Positions 1 through 11,949 of a stretch of 64,000 nucleotides of DNA are shown one piece after another. The notes below the pieces were generated by a model that searched no databases, was not told the DNA's origin, and saw nothing but the letters and a program-made list of their open reading frames with translations. The stretch comes from Tachypleus tridentatus (taxonomy: Eukaryota; Arthropoda; Merostomata; Xiphosura; Limulidae), in NCBI RefSeq assembly GCF_004210375.1, contig NC_134834.1, forward strand, positions 148,151,009-148,215,008, read 5' to 3'. Within the stretch, counting starts at the first letter, position 1. Each line of letters begins with the position of its first letter. The position numbers were made by a program, and so were the translations under genes.

Positions 1-514
1 GTCCACAATGTGGAATCGAACAACGGATTTTAGTTTGTAATCTTGCTGCTTGGATAAGGGCCTTGTAATAAGAGGTCGAATACAAGAGCCACAAATATTC
101 TTCACGAAATTCACGTTGCAATTCAGCTATTTTTAATTCTATGATCCACCTGTTTTGAAAAAAAGAAGGCAGCGGGTGAACGGTCAAGGTCGCCTTGTAA
201 GTTATAAAGCTAAAACGTCGATCACGCGGCATCCAGCGATCGGTATATCAACTGATTATTTCCTTTTTTAAGTTGTTCATGATATAGAATGTGTTTCTGT
301 CTTCTAGAAGGCTTTGGATCTATATTATGGAATTGGTAAAAGCCTCATGCCTAAAGCAAAATTTTACCCTCTATTACGGGGTACGGGAACACCACATTAC
401 GAAAAGGAAAAACTACAAAAATAATCTGTTGTCCTCACATTTGAACTACTGACCAGTCAGCAGCACACCACCAGGCAACATCAACACAAATGAAGTGTTG
501 TTGTTGTTGTTTCA

Positions 515-632
515 GTATAAAAGCTATGCAATGGGATTTTATGTAATCTATTCACCGAAATGAATCGAACTTCGGATTTTAACGTTATACACTCTATACT
601 TACCACTGACCCATCACAAGAACCTAGGGTAT
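515..632 (-). repeat. SINE-C copy, degenerate
   Basis: On the minus strand this reads as a decayed tRNA-like head (box-B-like stretch around 566-585, then GATTTTAACGTTATA) followed by a short tail. It matches the pattern of the SINE-C copies at 48092 and 39074. Target-site duplications are not visible. It is an old copy with no coding potential. Confidence 0.5.
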
Positions 633-1527
633 TAACCGTCACTCTTACAACTCATTTAAGGCTTAAATTTCAAGAAATAATTTTTTATGGTATCTCACGA
701 ATCCGAACCCACGTCGTCACTTTTTAATAAATGGAGATCTCTAACACAGGGCCAACACGCGCCCCATTGGAGGTAATAACAATAACAAAACACTATTAAG
801 TAGTGAAACAACAGAGCCGCAAGGACAAAACCTACGTGATTTTCTCAATAATTCTAACTTGGAGAAAAAACAGTAAGGTCAGTGGGTTAGTCTGATATGA
901 ATTAGGCCTTTGTAGGAATAATAGCTTTCATAAGTGCAAATTCCACTAGCATTTTCAATATTGTAGCCTGGCCAGTCTGAGAAACTGGTGTGAAACGAAA
1001 GGCCTCGATGGAAGTGGCACACAACAGAAAATTATTATCATAATGTTTTCCTATTTCAATCTGTGAGCTGCGACCTTCGAAAGGTGCATCAAGGGTATAA
1101 AACGTTAATAACCTTATATTTTTACACGAAATGGGAGGCCACCCGAAACTTACGTGAAATGAAAATGTTATTACGATACTGTGACAATATTTCTTCATGG
1201 TGCAGGGTACACAACAGTCTGACCAAACTGTGCCGATTGCTTCATGTTATTGATATAAATTATAGATATCAGCAAATGAGAGCCATTTCAGTATCGAAAC
1301 TGATTACCACAGTTACGTCCAACCCATTCGCAGTTACACTCATTGCCTTAAACATATACAGTTTACGTTACTTCCCTCGGTTGGTCAGCGATAAAGTTAC
1401 GAAATTACAACACTAAAATCCTGGTTTCAATTCCCCGCGATTGATAAAAACACAAACAGGCTTCGTTTTAAACATCATTTTATATACATCTGAAAACAAT
1501 TCGAAACCTAGAAAATGAAAATCACCT
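633..1527. other. no recognisable gene
   Basis: AT-rich single-copy sequence. Two overlapping ORFs of 98 codons (902-1198, minus) and 117 codons (1063-1416, plus) lie back to back here, but neither carries a motif I recognise and they antisense each other. I regard both as chance. Confidence 0.5.
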
Positions 1528-1540
1528 TATACGATACATT

Positions 1541-1820
1541 TGTATGTTTGTTTATTTTTAATTTCGCGCAAAACTACTCGAGGGCTATCTGCGCTAGCCG
1601 TCCCTAATATAGCAGTGTATGACTAGAGGGAAGGCAGCTAGTCATCACCACCCACCGCCAACTCTTGGGCTACTCTTTTACCAACGAATAGTGGGATTCA
1701 TCGTCACATGATAACGCCCCCACGGCTGAAAGGGCGAGCATGTTTGGTGCGACCGGGATTCGAACAAGCAGCCCTCAGATTACGAGTCGAACGCCTTAAC
1801 CCACCTAGCCATGCCGGGCC
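1541..1820 (-). repeat. SINE-A, full length, with target-site duplication
   Basis: Complete SINE-A in reverse orientation: tail (AATTTCGCGCAAAACTAC) at the left, body in the middle, tRNA-like head ending CCATGCCGGGCC at the right. It is bracketed by a perfect 13-bp duplication, TATACGATACATT, at 1528-1540 and 1821-1833. This defines the insertion exactly and shows LINE-type target-primed integration. The A box and B box of an internal RNA polymerase III promoter are still readable on the minus strand. Short ORFs across it (for example 1708-1893) are by-products of the repeat. Confidence 0.93.
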
Positions 1821-1833
1821 TATACGATACATT

Positions 1834-2482
1834 CAGTCAATGTTCTTTTACCTACAGGTATTGCAGACCTTAATTTTTAAAAACTGGACATGACAACCGG
1901 ATACGTTTACCACAACAATGATAATATTTTAATATTTGGAGTTTTAAAAATATAATAAATATATGTGTGTTAGGGATAGCTACTATGAAGATTGTATCCC
2001 CTCATATAAAGTTACATTTCCTCATGATATTTTTTTAAATTTAATCCCTATGCTTTGGTTACACAATTGGTTACAACTGAAGGAATATGGATCGAGCATG
2101 CATTCCTGGTAGGTTAAGCCAGCTTAAAACATGAAATTTTGCAAGCGGGGTTAAATTCCCCGGGAATGCTTGAATATCATAATTTGATCCATGACAGACC
2201 AGTAGATAGGAAATCGTGATAAACAAAAGTTTAAGAAACCTGTACAGAGCCATCAGAGAAATGTTTCATTAGTTACGACTATTATCAGTCTTATTGTGAG
2301 AAAATATTCCATGTATTACCAACTAACCGTTTACACCATTAGTAATGTTACTTCAATACAAAAACGTGATAATTGTTAAACTAAAGATCCAAGAGCACTA
2401 GAATTACATTACTGTATTAAACCCCAAAACAATTCCAAGTAATTCTTGATAACGAAAACCCAATTGAAGTAAAGTTGTACCT
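1834..2482. other. no recognisable gene
   Basis: AT-rich sequence without codon structure, recognised repeats or RNA genes. I see nothing in it. Confidence 0.5.
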
Positions 2483-2650
2483 CAGAACAGCTAGTATGAG
2501 TATTAACACTTTTACTAATAGAGCAGGGAACAAGTTTCTACCTTCCTAGGTCCTCTATGTTAACCTGAAGATGACCAAGGAAGATCGAAACATTGTTCTC
2601 TGCTTTATTGGTAAAAGTGTTAAGACTCATACCAGCCGTTCCGAAATAAA
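2453..2650. mobile_element. fold-back element with about 70-nt inverted arms
   Basis: Left arm 2483-2552 and right arm 2573-2643 are inverted copies at roughly 80-85 percent identity, separated by a 20-nt loop. Shared blocks include AACACTTTTAC and the CTTCCTaGGTC/GACCaaGGAAG core. The loop side of the right arm reads CTGAAGATGACC...GATCGAAAC, which resembles the conserved core of hammerhead ribozymes. A related single-arm copy lies at 57388-57500. Penelope-like retroelements are known to carry hammerhead motifs in terminal repeats, so a Penelope-type end is one reading; that assignment is inference. It sits 10-20 bp from a mariner insertion. Confidence 0.6.
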
Positions 2651-2660
2651 ATTCCAAGTA

Positions 2661-3565
2661 CCAGGGCTGTTCAAAAAATACGCGGACTGACGTCATAAAA
2701 CAAAATGTACTTTATTGAGAAGTTACAGGTCTGGGACCCCTTCAAAGTACTCTCCTCCCCAACGCACACACTTATCCCAACGGTGTTTCCACTTGTTGAA
2801 ACAGTCCTGGTACGCTTCTTTTGTAATGTCCTCCAGCTCCTTCGTCGCATTTGCCGTAATCTCGGGAACCGTCTCAAATCTTCTTCCTTTCAAGGGTCTT
2901 TTGAGTTTGGGGAGCAAAAAAAATCGCAAGGAGCAAGGTCAGGTGAGTAGGGGGGTGGGGAAGAACAGTGATCGAGTGTTTGGCCAAAAACTCACGAGTT
3001 CTGAGGCACAAATTTCGCAGCAACGCGGTGCATCTTCAATTGTTCGGTCAAAATCTCGTAACAAGATCCAACTGATATCCCACACTCTTCAGCAAGCTCC
3101 CTGACAGTCAGACGTCGATTTGCCCGCACCAGGGTGTTGAATTTGTCGACGTGTGGGTCGTCAGTTGACGTGGAAGGACGTCCAGGACGCTCATCATCTT
3201 CAATGGACTGTCGACCATCCTTAAAACGTTCATGCCACTTGAAACATGCCGTACGCTTCATAGCAACATCACCGTAAGCCGTGTTAAGCACAGCAAAAGT
3301 TTCAGTCTCAGATTTTCCAAGTTTAACACAAAATTTCACAACAAGTCGTTGCTCCTTCAGGTCATTCATTCTGAAATCCGCCAAACGAAAAAATCGCACT
3401 TCACTTAAAACCGCGTAGCTAATACACAAATGAAAATATCTGCAATCGGGAAATGGCGTCGTAATCAGCTAATCTGTGCGAACCTAGCGACACAAAGCGG
3501 ATTCCCCTGGAACCAACTGGAGCCGCGCAATTCAAACAGTCCGCGTATTTTTTGAACAGACCTCG
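2661..3565 (-). mobile_element. internally deleted mariner transposon
   Basis: The two ends are near-identical inverted repeats: CCAGGGCTGTTCAAAAAATA at 2661 and its complement ending at 3565 (CGAGGTCTGTTC read inward), about 28 bp, with two or three differences in the outermost bases. Both ends are flanked by the TA dinucleotide (2659-2660 and 3566-3567) expected for mariner insertion. At about 905 bp the element is some 400 bp shorter than a typical 1.3-kb mariner, because the middle of the transposase has been lost near position 2995-3000. It could still be mobilised in trans if a matching transposase exists elsewhere in the genome. Confidence 0.93.
2723..3429 (-). pseudogene. mariner transposase, internal deletion
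   Basis: The N-terminal part (2992-3429) contains the two helix-turn-helix DNA-binding domains of mariner transposases, with landmarks such as ACFKWHERFKDGR, DDERPGRPS and LAEECGISVGS. The C-terminal remnant (2723-2929 and just upstream) shows FLAKHSITVLPHP, then PYSPDLAPCDFF with the third catalytic Asp, then LLPKLKRPLKGRRF. The region that should carry the first two catalytic aspartates is deleted at about 2995. Two further lesions lie in homopolymers: a C-run shift near 2955 and a missing T in the run at about 2918-2925. It cannot encode active transposase. The plus-strand ORFs over the same DNA are shadows. Confidence 0.92.
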
Positions 3566-3744
3566 TAATACAAAACGTATCCACTTAGTTTCATAAAACA
3601 CGTTTTACACCAGTAGAACTTAAAAATATGAAATCTAGGGGCGATGACTAGATTACAACGATCATTACAGTTTCAAACACTAAAACTTACAAGATGCTTC
3701 GTCTATCTAGACCAATTTGTCGGCGGGAAAATCGTTTTAACCAT

Positions 3745-3963
3745 ATGTTTGTTTGTTTTGAATTTCGCGCAAAGTTATTCAAGGGCTATCTGCGCTAGCC
3801 GTCCCTAATTTAGCATTGAAAGACTAGAGGGAAGGCAGCTAGTCATCACTAACCATTGCCAACTCTTGGGCTCCTCTTTTACCAACGAATAGTGGGAATG
3901 ATCGTCACATTATAACGCCCCCATGGCTGAAAGGGCGAGCATGTTTGTTGTGACAGGGATTAA
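3745..3963 (-). repeat. SINE-A, head truncated
   Basis: Tail and body of SINE-A in reverse orientation. The sequence stops in the B-box region at GTGACAGGGATT, so the tRNA-like anticodon and A-box parts are absent. The 5-prime truncation (head lost, tail kept) is what incomplete reverse transcription gives. Confidence 0.85.
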
Positions 3964-4529
3964 ACGATAGGAAAATGTCTTTAAGACATTTGTTTTTGTT
4001 CAAAGTGTACGTAGATTAGGAATATTTTATTGGAATATTGTTTGTTAGACTACAGGAACATTATCGAAAGAAAGCATTTTTATACACGAATGAACGGCTC
4101 CGAGTTTTTCGTGCCTTTTTTTCCTTCTTCCAAGTGCAAGTTTTTATCTCACAGCTCCGTCATCTCTTGACTGATTTGATATCTAATTACAATTTTCGAC
4201 TCAGGAGGTCAAACCCTTCCGATTGATGTATTTGATCACGTACAAGATCTCGTAGGTTAGTCTACCTTAAACCTGCTTAAAATAATTTCAACTTGAGGGT
4301 AGGTTGGTAAAGTTCCTGAAGAGTAATGAAATCGAATCGGGTATACGCGCGCCCCCACACCTGGTACTACTTTCGCACAAAACTAAAGCTAATAAAAAGG
4401 GAAATAAAGGTCTCATAGATTAATTTACTATAATCCTGCCAAAAGGAATTTTGAGCGCCGCGGTTATTGAATATTCTCTCTTCTTTTGATAAGACGTACA
4501 AGGGAGATGTTGCAAGACATTTCGATTTG
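3964..4529. other. no recognisable gene
   Basis: AT-rich sequence; short ORFs of 60-75 codons occur on both strands with no recognisable motif. I see no feature. Confidence 0.45.
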
Positions 4530-4645
4530 TTTGTTGTTAAATACAAGGTTACACAGTGGATTACCTGTGCTATACTCACAACGGGTATCAAAACGCAGTT
4601 TTTGTGTTATAAATACACAGATTTGCTATTGTGTCACTTGGGAGT
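4530..4645 (-). repeat. SINE-B, degenerate
   Basis: Reverse-oriented copy: GGTTACACAGTGGATTACC (tail), CAACGGGTATCAAAAC (B box side) and a head ending GTGTCACTTGGGAG. Diverged from the copies at 48801 and 53970 and lacking visible flanking duplications. Confidence 0.6.
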
Positions 4646-4854
4646 AACACATTTCGAATAACGTAGTACACGTTTGTAAATTGTGAAATTATTGATATAT
4701 ATGTATTTCCTGTTTATTACAAAACTATTACGGCTGTCATCCCAGGAAAATATTCTGGTTTTCACAGAATTGTATTGGTTTAACGAAATTCTTAAAAATA
4801 ATACGTATTACTCAGAAGCCATTCAATCATGACTAAATTAGACTGAATTATAAG

Positions 4855-5125
4855 CTGGGTGACCTCGCATAGGACTAAAACTTACCATGGTAACATCACG
4901 TTAAATAATCAATGGGTATCCTCACATAAAACTATCATGATCAGACCAGACGCTGAATCATCAATGGGTAACCTCACATAAAGCTATCATGATCAGACCA
5001 GACGCTGAATCATCAAAGGGTGACCTCACATAAAGATATCATGACCAAGCCACGTTGAATCATCAATGGGTAATCTCACATGCAACTATCATGATCAGAC
5101 CACTATCGATCATCAACTGGATATC
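4855..5125. repeat. minisatellite, 52-bp unit, about 5 copies
   Basis: Tandem units share CATCAATGGGTAACCTCACA and ATCATGATCAGACC. The landmark ATCATGA falls at 4934, 4986, 5038 and 5088, giving periods of 52, 52 and 50 bp. The outer copies are more diverged. A weaker related stretch may continue at 5330-5420. No coding potential. Confidence 0.85.
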
Positions 5126-5497
5126 CCGCTGTTACTGACAGTTATTTTGTTTTTTTTTTACTGTAATCTCATAAGTTTTACGTTTGTTTAAATACTTCTA
5201 CCAAGTCAACTTTTCAAAATGATCTTGAAGGATGGAAGTGAGCTTCAAACAACGTGTACAAAATTAATCTGTACATTATATTATAACCACGAACACTGAA
5301 AGAAGGTAATATGAGATCATAGGTCAACCACACAGAAATCTTTCCTCACCATGGCAACATCGTAGGAAGGGTTGAACAATTAAATATGCATATCCCCGTA
5401 AAACTGAAATAAAAGGCCAAACTGCATATAGGGGTTTAAGGATAAACAACCATTTTCAAAACGTTGACTTTATGAAAACACAACCTGTTTGAAGAGA

Positions 5498-5575
5498 AAC
5501 ACGTTAAAATCGGGTTTCGATTCCACGCAGTGGACACAACGGATAGCCAATGCGGTTTTGCTCCAAAACAAACAA
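5498..5575 (+). repeat. SINE-C fragment
   Basis: Contains the B-box side (AAATCGGGTTTCGATTCC) and the shared tail (ACGGATAGCCAATGCGG), followed by an A-rich end. The A-box half is missing. Confidence 0.5.
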
Positions 5576-5651
5576 GCAAAGAAATAGATTCCGTTGAAGG
5601 TAATTTTCCAAAAGAAATTATACAGCTGTTTCCTCATTGAGCTATTTGATG

Positions 5652-5924
5652 TTGTTGTTTTTGAATTTCGCGCAAAGCTATTCGAGGGCTATCTGCGCTA
5701 GCCGTCCCTAATTTAGCAGTGTACGACAAGAGGGAAGACAGCTAGTCATCACCACCCACCGCTAACACTTGGCCTACTCTTTTACCAACGAATAGTGAGA
5801 TTGACCGTCACATTATAACGCTCCCATGGCTGGGAGGGCGAGCATGTTTGGTGCGACCGGGATTCGAACCCGCAACCCTCAGATTACGAGTAGAACGCTT
5901 CAACACGCTTGGCCATGCCGGGCC
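5652..5924 (-). repeat. SINE-A, near full length
   Basis: Reverse-oriented, with tail, body and a complete head ending GGCCATGCCGGGCCC. Little diverged from the 1541 copy. A short similarity between the flanks (ATTTGA) may be an eroded target duplication. Confidence 0.9.
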
Positions 5925-7780
5925 CAGAGATATTTGAAGCAAACGTATATAAAATTCAATTAACAACTTGCGTTTCTACTTTAGTTGTTATTTTCTAATG
6001 TATATCGTAAAAATTAATGAAAATATCTCTACCATTTTCTCTCACTTAAAAGTTTCTAAACAAAACACACATGCAAAAACACAAACAACAGTAGTGAAAA
6101 AACAGACCAACTATTGAAGTACTCACACAAAAAGAACTATAATAAGCTTACATTTTGTTTCGTTGTTTCTAAACCCGGCTCATTAAGTTTGTTGTTTTTC
6201 TTTGTTAAACATGGTGTCAAGTGAACCATAATAATTACGAAAACAGCAACAATATTTTCGGTCACAATTGACTATACTAGTGAAAAACAATAAACGTATT
6301 TAACCGTTCCAGTGTTGTTACAGAACTAATTAATTCTGCAGTAAAATACCTACTATTTTACAACGATGGAATTAAGTATTCCTAAAACAATTGCTTAAGT
6401 AGTTAGAAACTTTTTTAGATAAAGAATAACTAGAGAACTCGCATGTAACGTCTGAAAAAATATACCGAACATTAAGCCTAAATAATGAAAATTAAGACTG
6501 TCTTTACTTATTATTCAATAGTCTTTCCTTTAATTTTAGGTTATTTTAACATTATTCTCTGTTGTCTGTAAACCCTATCCAACAGTATATTTCGTAACAC
6601 CTGGAATACTAGCTACATCCTCTGTTTGATATATGATATTAAAACATATATCCCCTGGTAGCGGGCCAAACATGCTAATTTTTACCTGATGAATTAACGA
6701 ACCGTTATAACACTAATTACGGCTATTTTTTTACGTTTTTCAAGTCGACAAAGTAACGTGTTTTGCTGAATATATAATTTGACAAGTTTTAAGGTCCTTT
6801 ATCTCCATAGCTACGTATGTTAGCTTACGTTAAATTATTTATGAGCTATAACAGAGAAGTAGTTTTTATAACTGAAAACATTAAAATTAGCCAATGTTTA
6901 TGCATAAAGTCCGTGCAAACCAACGCTTGTGTCTTAAACGTAAGAAATCTTAATCGATTTAGAAGCGTTCAACGTGTTGATAATTAGAAAACATTCTCCA
7001 ATCAATACAACGAAACTATAACTGAAAATATGATGACGGAATTTATTTAGAAGTTTCTTGATGTTAGGTGGAAAAGTTTTAAAAGAATTCGTAAGCCTCG
7101 GGAGATTCATGGGTAAAAACGTCAAATATGAAGTTTTCTACGTAACAGGTGAGATTAAACATTGCTATTGATTTCCACTAGGTGTCACTACTAAGGGGTT
7201 ATCAACCTTAGAAGAACTGGTTTATGCTTTGTTTCATACGGCCCAAAGATAGAAATGTGGTTTGATATTTCATTTGTTTCGATTAATTCAGCAGAATACA
7301 GCAAACCCATCATAGACCATGGTTTTCTAAATTAAATATTGCTAATCTGCAAGTACGTATACGAGCTAAATTATAATATATACACACACACACCTACATA
7401 TTTTTATCTGAAACTTCTCATCAAAAGAGAATATGGTTACCGTTTCAAACACGTCACAGCCAATCAGTGATACATCATTTAATTATCCTTTCTTTGATGA
7501 CGTAAAAACGTTTGAACATAATTTGAACCTATGGACTGCCTCCTTTCTCTTTAATTCTTGAGAAAATTGTCCGTCGCCTTTTAAAGATCTATGCTAGAAT
7601 AATATGAGACTTTAGGTTGAGATTTAACCCTAATGTTTCTTCAAAGCACTGAATATTTTCCTACGCAGGCTAACGTTCCACATCAGTAGATATGCATGGT
7701 TAAACAAAACCGTGGTTTCTTTGGCTCCATCTCTTTCCACACCACTACAAACGGAGTTAATACTATACCCAACACCGTGT
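5925..7780. other. no recognisable gene
   Basis: Long AT-rich, repeat-poor stretch without codon structure or RNA genes that I can identify. There is a short CA microsatellite at about 7381-7394. Because it is repeat-poor and lies upstream of the promoter-like block at 7862, it could contain regulatory DNA, but nothing specific is visible. Confidence 0.4.
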
Positions 7781-7861
7781 TTAATCCGCCCTGCCTCTAG
7801 GCATAATTACATAGCAAGCACGTAACTTTCCATGGGGTATTCCGGCCAAGGTCAGAAAGGG

Positions 7862-7890
7862 TATATATAGGATGTGCGACGGCCGATCAC
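7862..7890 (+). promoter_or_regulatory. candidate RNA polymerase II core promoter (TATA plus Inr)
   Basis: A clean TATA box (TATATATAG, 7862-7870) in a locally GC-richer block is followed at the expected distance by an initiator-like GATCACAA, with a candidate +1 adenine at 7889, which puts the first T of the TATA box at about -27. Downstream, the sequence reads like a short untranslated leader and then GACGAGGTATTTT (7942-7954), which fits a 5-prime splice site. No coding exon follows that I can recognise, so any gene would have a noncoding first exon. Inference from spacing and motif only. Confidence 0.4.
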
Positions 7891-7959
7891 AAGGAACGTT
7901 GTTAGTTTGTTCGTTAATCTCTCGTGCACGTACTGAGTTGAGACGAGGTATTTTAGTAA

Positions 7960-10900
7960 CTACCTCCCCCCCTTCCCTTCATCCTAAAGAACACGTAACA
8001 CAGTCATTATCATGAAAACTCACAGTTCCACCATTCTGATGGAAGTCGGGGTTAATTCCGATACATTTTAGAGACCAGTGCCTCTGTAACGCATCGAAGT
8101 TTAATAAGATGCTTATTACAGATAAGCAAAAACGAACGATGCACAAACAGTAAGTGTGTATAAAGTATTATAGTTCTTGGATCAACTGTTCTTACGTCAT
8201 TCACGATAGAGAATAATTCTTCAAGAAACTAAAAATGTCCCCGAGTTGTCACAGCTTTTCTCAGTTGGCAGTCTCACTTTAACTTGTAGTTTTAATAATC
8301 TCTCTTTTTAACATTTTATTTTAAAAATAGGCCAAGTCTGGCCCCCAAAAAAATTAGTTCAAATCATAATGTACTCCGTTGTAAGGAACCCCAAAATTCT
8401 TGTGCTATTGTTCCTGAGTTTGACTTTTTTTTTACGTTTTTTTTTGTGTGTGAATTCGTTAATCTTGTCCTTTCAAGCTATCAATGATTACAATTACTAG
8501 ATCATTGGGCTTCAAAAAGGAGAATTTAACAGACGTAATAATTTTAAAAAGTTGTGATAATTTATATCAATAATAGTCATTCACTTCTATCAAAGACTAC
8601 TCGTCAGAAACTGCACAATACTGGTTTGATAATTCACAGACACACCAATAAAACTTCCTAAAACACCGCTTGTTTGCTATTCCCTCCATAACGAGTTTGC
8701 TCCGAGCTGAGAGATTTATTCGCGCTTTCTACTTATGCAATTGTATTCTTAGCCGCGTTGCTAAGCGACCATCGTCACAGACGCGACTGATTCCAGTCAA
8801 AGAGGGTACACAATTTACGCTAGAACACGATAACAACGTTACGAATTATAATGACGTACATCACAATATATACATCAATTTTTAAACTATTGTACAACTA
8901 AATTATAAAACAGGTTATAATTAATATAAATACCGTTCTTCGTTGTTGTTTTTCAACCACTCAATTTCCAATATTGTAAACGTAAATATCTGTATTACTG
9001 CGTAATATTTATTGTTACTGGTAGATGTACTTTGTGCACTCTTTCCCAAAACCGATGACACCTTAGTGGATAAACCTCAAGATAAAAATATGACATCGCC
9101 AAATAAATTAACATTTTTCAACACTGTGGAGACGTTTTATGTGTTATGTGGAACACAACAGATCATAACCACACATATTGTTTGATTAACCAGCTTTATT
9201 ACATCCCACATATTTTAGTTTTTAATATATCATAGCATGCCTGAAAGGCTACGCTTTTTTTTTTTTTCAGATGTAAGATAACTATATTTGGTGATCTGTG
9301 TTTTAAGTTTGGAATTGTAAAACACACTACTGATCTGATAAAAAATCAAACTCGATCGCAGATCACACTTTGATTTCTTTTCAATAGAAAATTAGTTGTT
9401 CGATAGCAAATAGGTTAAATTCAAAACAAATATATTTATTTCATAATGCACGGTCTTCTCAGCAGTTTGAACGTCAGTAGAATAACAACACGATAGCAAG
9501 CACTATCACCTTTCGGGTCCAACACGTGACGTTCGCTAACAGCTGAATTTACAATTTCTTGAAAAAACAAGAAAACACACACACCATTATATGACTGTTT
9601 AGCAGTGTTTTTACTGGTTCATTTATTCAAATGATACCATAATATCTTCCAGAACGACGACAAAAAGAGGGCGCGACTGTGCATCAGTTTCACCAAATGC
9701 TAGGTGGACGACGAGCTTTATACGACCCTCTTGTAACTGCATGCCAGAACAACAAAAATACAAAAACATTAAACGTGCAGAAAATTACCTTAAGTTAAAC
9801 AGTTAGTAGCCCAGATTTTGAGAATACAAACATCTGATCCTCTCCAAAGATTCTACAAAACTCATCGGAAGTCATCGACTATATAGTTTTCTTATTCTTA
9901 CTTTCACGTACTTGGAGACGAAGCGATGGTTGGGGCACTAACTAAACCCTTGCCAACTGCCGTCGAGTGCAGAGAAATCCCATTAATTACCCTTGACAGA
10001 GGGGACACTAATTTCTCCCTCGAGGACTAGCACATGGCAACCTAGTCAAGTCCCGCTGGCATGAAGAGAAATGAGTAACGACAAGCCTCATATTGGCAAA
10101 AAAAAAAAAAAGTAAAAAATTTCCAAACACATGGTTGTCTCATTACAAACTATGAAATCGAGTGACAAAAAAAGGGGGGGGCGGTATGTTTAATGTAATA
10201 TATATATATATCCACTCTCACACACACTTGACTCTAGCGTCTACTCGTTCTTTCAAGTAGACATATTTACAATTAATAAGATCACGTAGGCCTAAAGATG
10301 CCACTAGTCGTTGCCTTTACTGTCAATATTTAACACACACACAAATTCCTAACTCTCTTATTATTTAAGAGCGTGCTTCACGTGACATATACGTCAGGAC
10401 TCGACGTGATCTTTGACAAATCGCCAATGAATAACAACGAGAATTATTTAAGTCATTTAATTTTGTTGTTACTGGGTGTTTAACATTTGTAAAATGCTAA
10501 CACAAAACGACGACTCTCAACACCATATCCACCCATTCATTAATAAAATAAAATAAGTGAGACCTTGAAGAAAGGTCAAGGCTATTCGTTATCTACATGT
10601 TATCATTCATATAATTGTTATTTTACCAATTTTGAAAACACCAATTAGATCAGACTTAAGCTAGGTTAAAAAAAAAAGGTTAGCTACAGCCAGATGACCT
10701 TATGGAGAAACAACAAGAGACAAGACGTAATGGAAATGATTTGCACCTATTCGTCAATGTATATATGTAGCGAAATTCAATTCATACTGACGTTAGAGTA
10801 CAGTGATGTAATACCCAATACACGTGAACTAACAAAAACATTTTAAACAGACCTGACAGTAATGGCTGCCTATCTTACGCATTGGTTTTAATTAACCATG

Positions 10901-11945
10901 AAAGATAACAAATAAAAACACAGTGTCCACAGAACGCATGCTCTCAGCCACAGTCCTGATAATATATGTATGAACACGACCAACCAAGCCTAGCAATACA
11001 CAAAGTTTTGTGATGTTACCAAATGCTTGAATACCTGTCATTATGTTACTGGGTTAACAGGCAAGTTGAGGAGTAGCAGGTATTCTCACAGGATCCAAAG
11101 TTCGCAACCCATCGTATTAAGAAACCGAAATGAATTTTGTTCTTCGCCTCCGCCCCGCTCTAAATTGTGCCCTTGCTATGACGACAAATCAGGTCCCCCA
11201 AGGGCTCACCTTTTCATCGTAAGCGTGTTAAATGTTTTCGCTCATGGACGTTAGCTACTCAACTTATTACATTAGGTAACCCCGTTCAATTCTTCTCCTA
11301 ATCATAAGACTTTCGTACAAATCTTTAACGTGTCACAATTAAGCGATTTACGAAGAAACATACGCAATAAAACAGTAGCTACTTACAGTTTCATATTCCG
11401 TCCAAGGCGTCAGATGATGCGTTTTATCAATGTCCTCTTCTTCCCTATACATGACACTAGAGACGCAGAAACAGCAACAATTGTAGATAATTATACATGC
11501 TCTACATTCTCACATCTTCGTCACTCGTGTTTGTTTCCAACGATTAGGGACATACATGCGCTGTATCTAACGTACAACATTTAAATCGGACAGCTACAAA
11601 GTCATATCGAAGATCCTACTGAGAAATTCACCACTAATAAAATATGAAACCTGTCCGAATGCTACATGTCACTCAAAGAATTCCAGCCGAACAGTAAATA
11701 CGTTGAGTTTCAACATTCACTACTCAGTGGTGCGCCATCTGGGGGCCTCAGACAAAAAAAAAAACAACGAGAGAGCATGGGTAAAAAAAGACTTCGTGCC
11801 AGTAGAAAAAAAAAAAACAACCTTCGTGGATGTCGTGCTTAACAATTGAACAAAAGCCTTGCCACACACCAACAGGTTTATTTTGTGTGTGTGTGTACTC
11901 AAATATAGTAGTAGTAGTTACTTAGTAGTTCAGGTTAATGCTAAG
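7960..11945. other. no recognisable gene; simple repeats only
   Basis: Four kilobases without a SINE or transposon, unlike most of the window. It contains simple-sequence tracts: poly-T (about 8425-8445 and 9256-9269), poly-A (10100-10113), a G-run (10174-10182), TA repeat (10199-10211) and a GT tract (11885-11896). ORFs of 71-84 codons at 8670, 11027 and 11330 have no recognisable domains. The absence of repeats may mean constrained, perhaps intronic or regulatory, DNA. Confidence 0.4.
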
Positions 11946-11949
11946 GGTT

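Noticed and set aside
902-1416. Overlapping 98- and 117-codon ORFs on opposite strands
   Set aside because: No domain, no codon bias, mutually antisense; lengths are within chance for 64 kb of AT-rich DNA.
2705-3104. Plus-strand ORFs of 81 and 129 codons over the mariner element
   Set aside because: They are shadows of the minus-strand transposase, whose helix-turn-helix and PYSPDLAPCDFF motifs are unmistakable.
4855-5125. CRISPR-like regular spacing in the 52-bp array
   Set aside because: The whole unit repeats, with no unique spacers between short repeats, and the genome is eukaryotic; the same holds for the other minisatellites.
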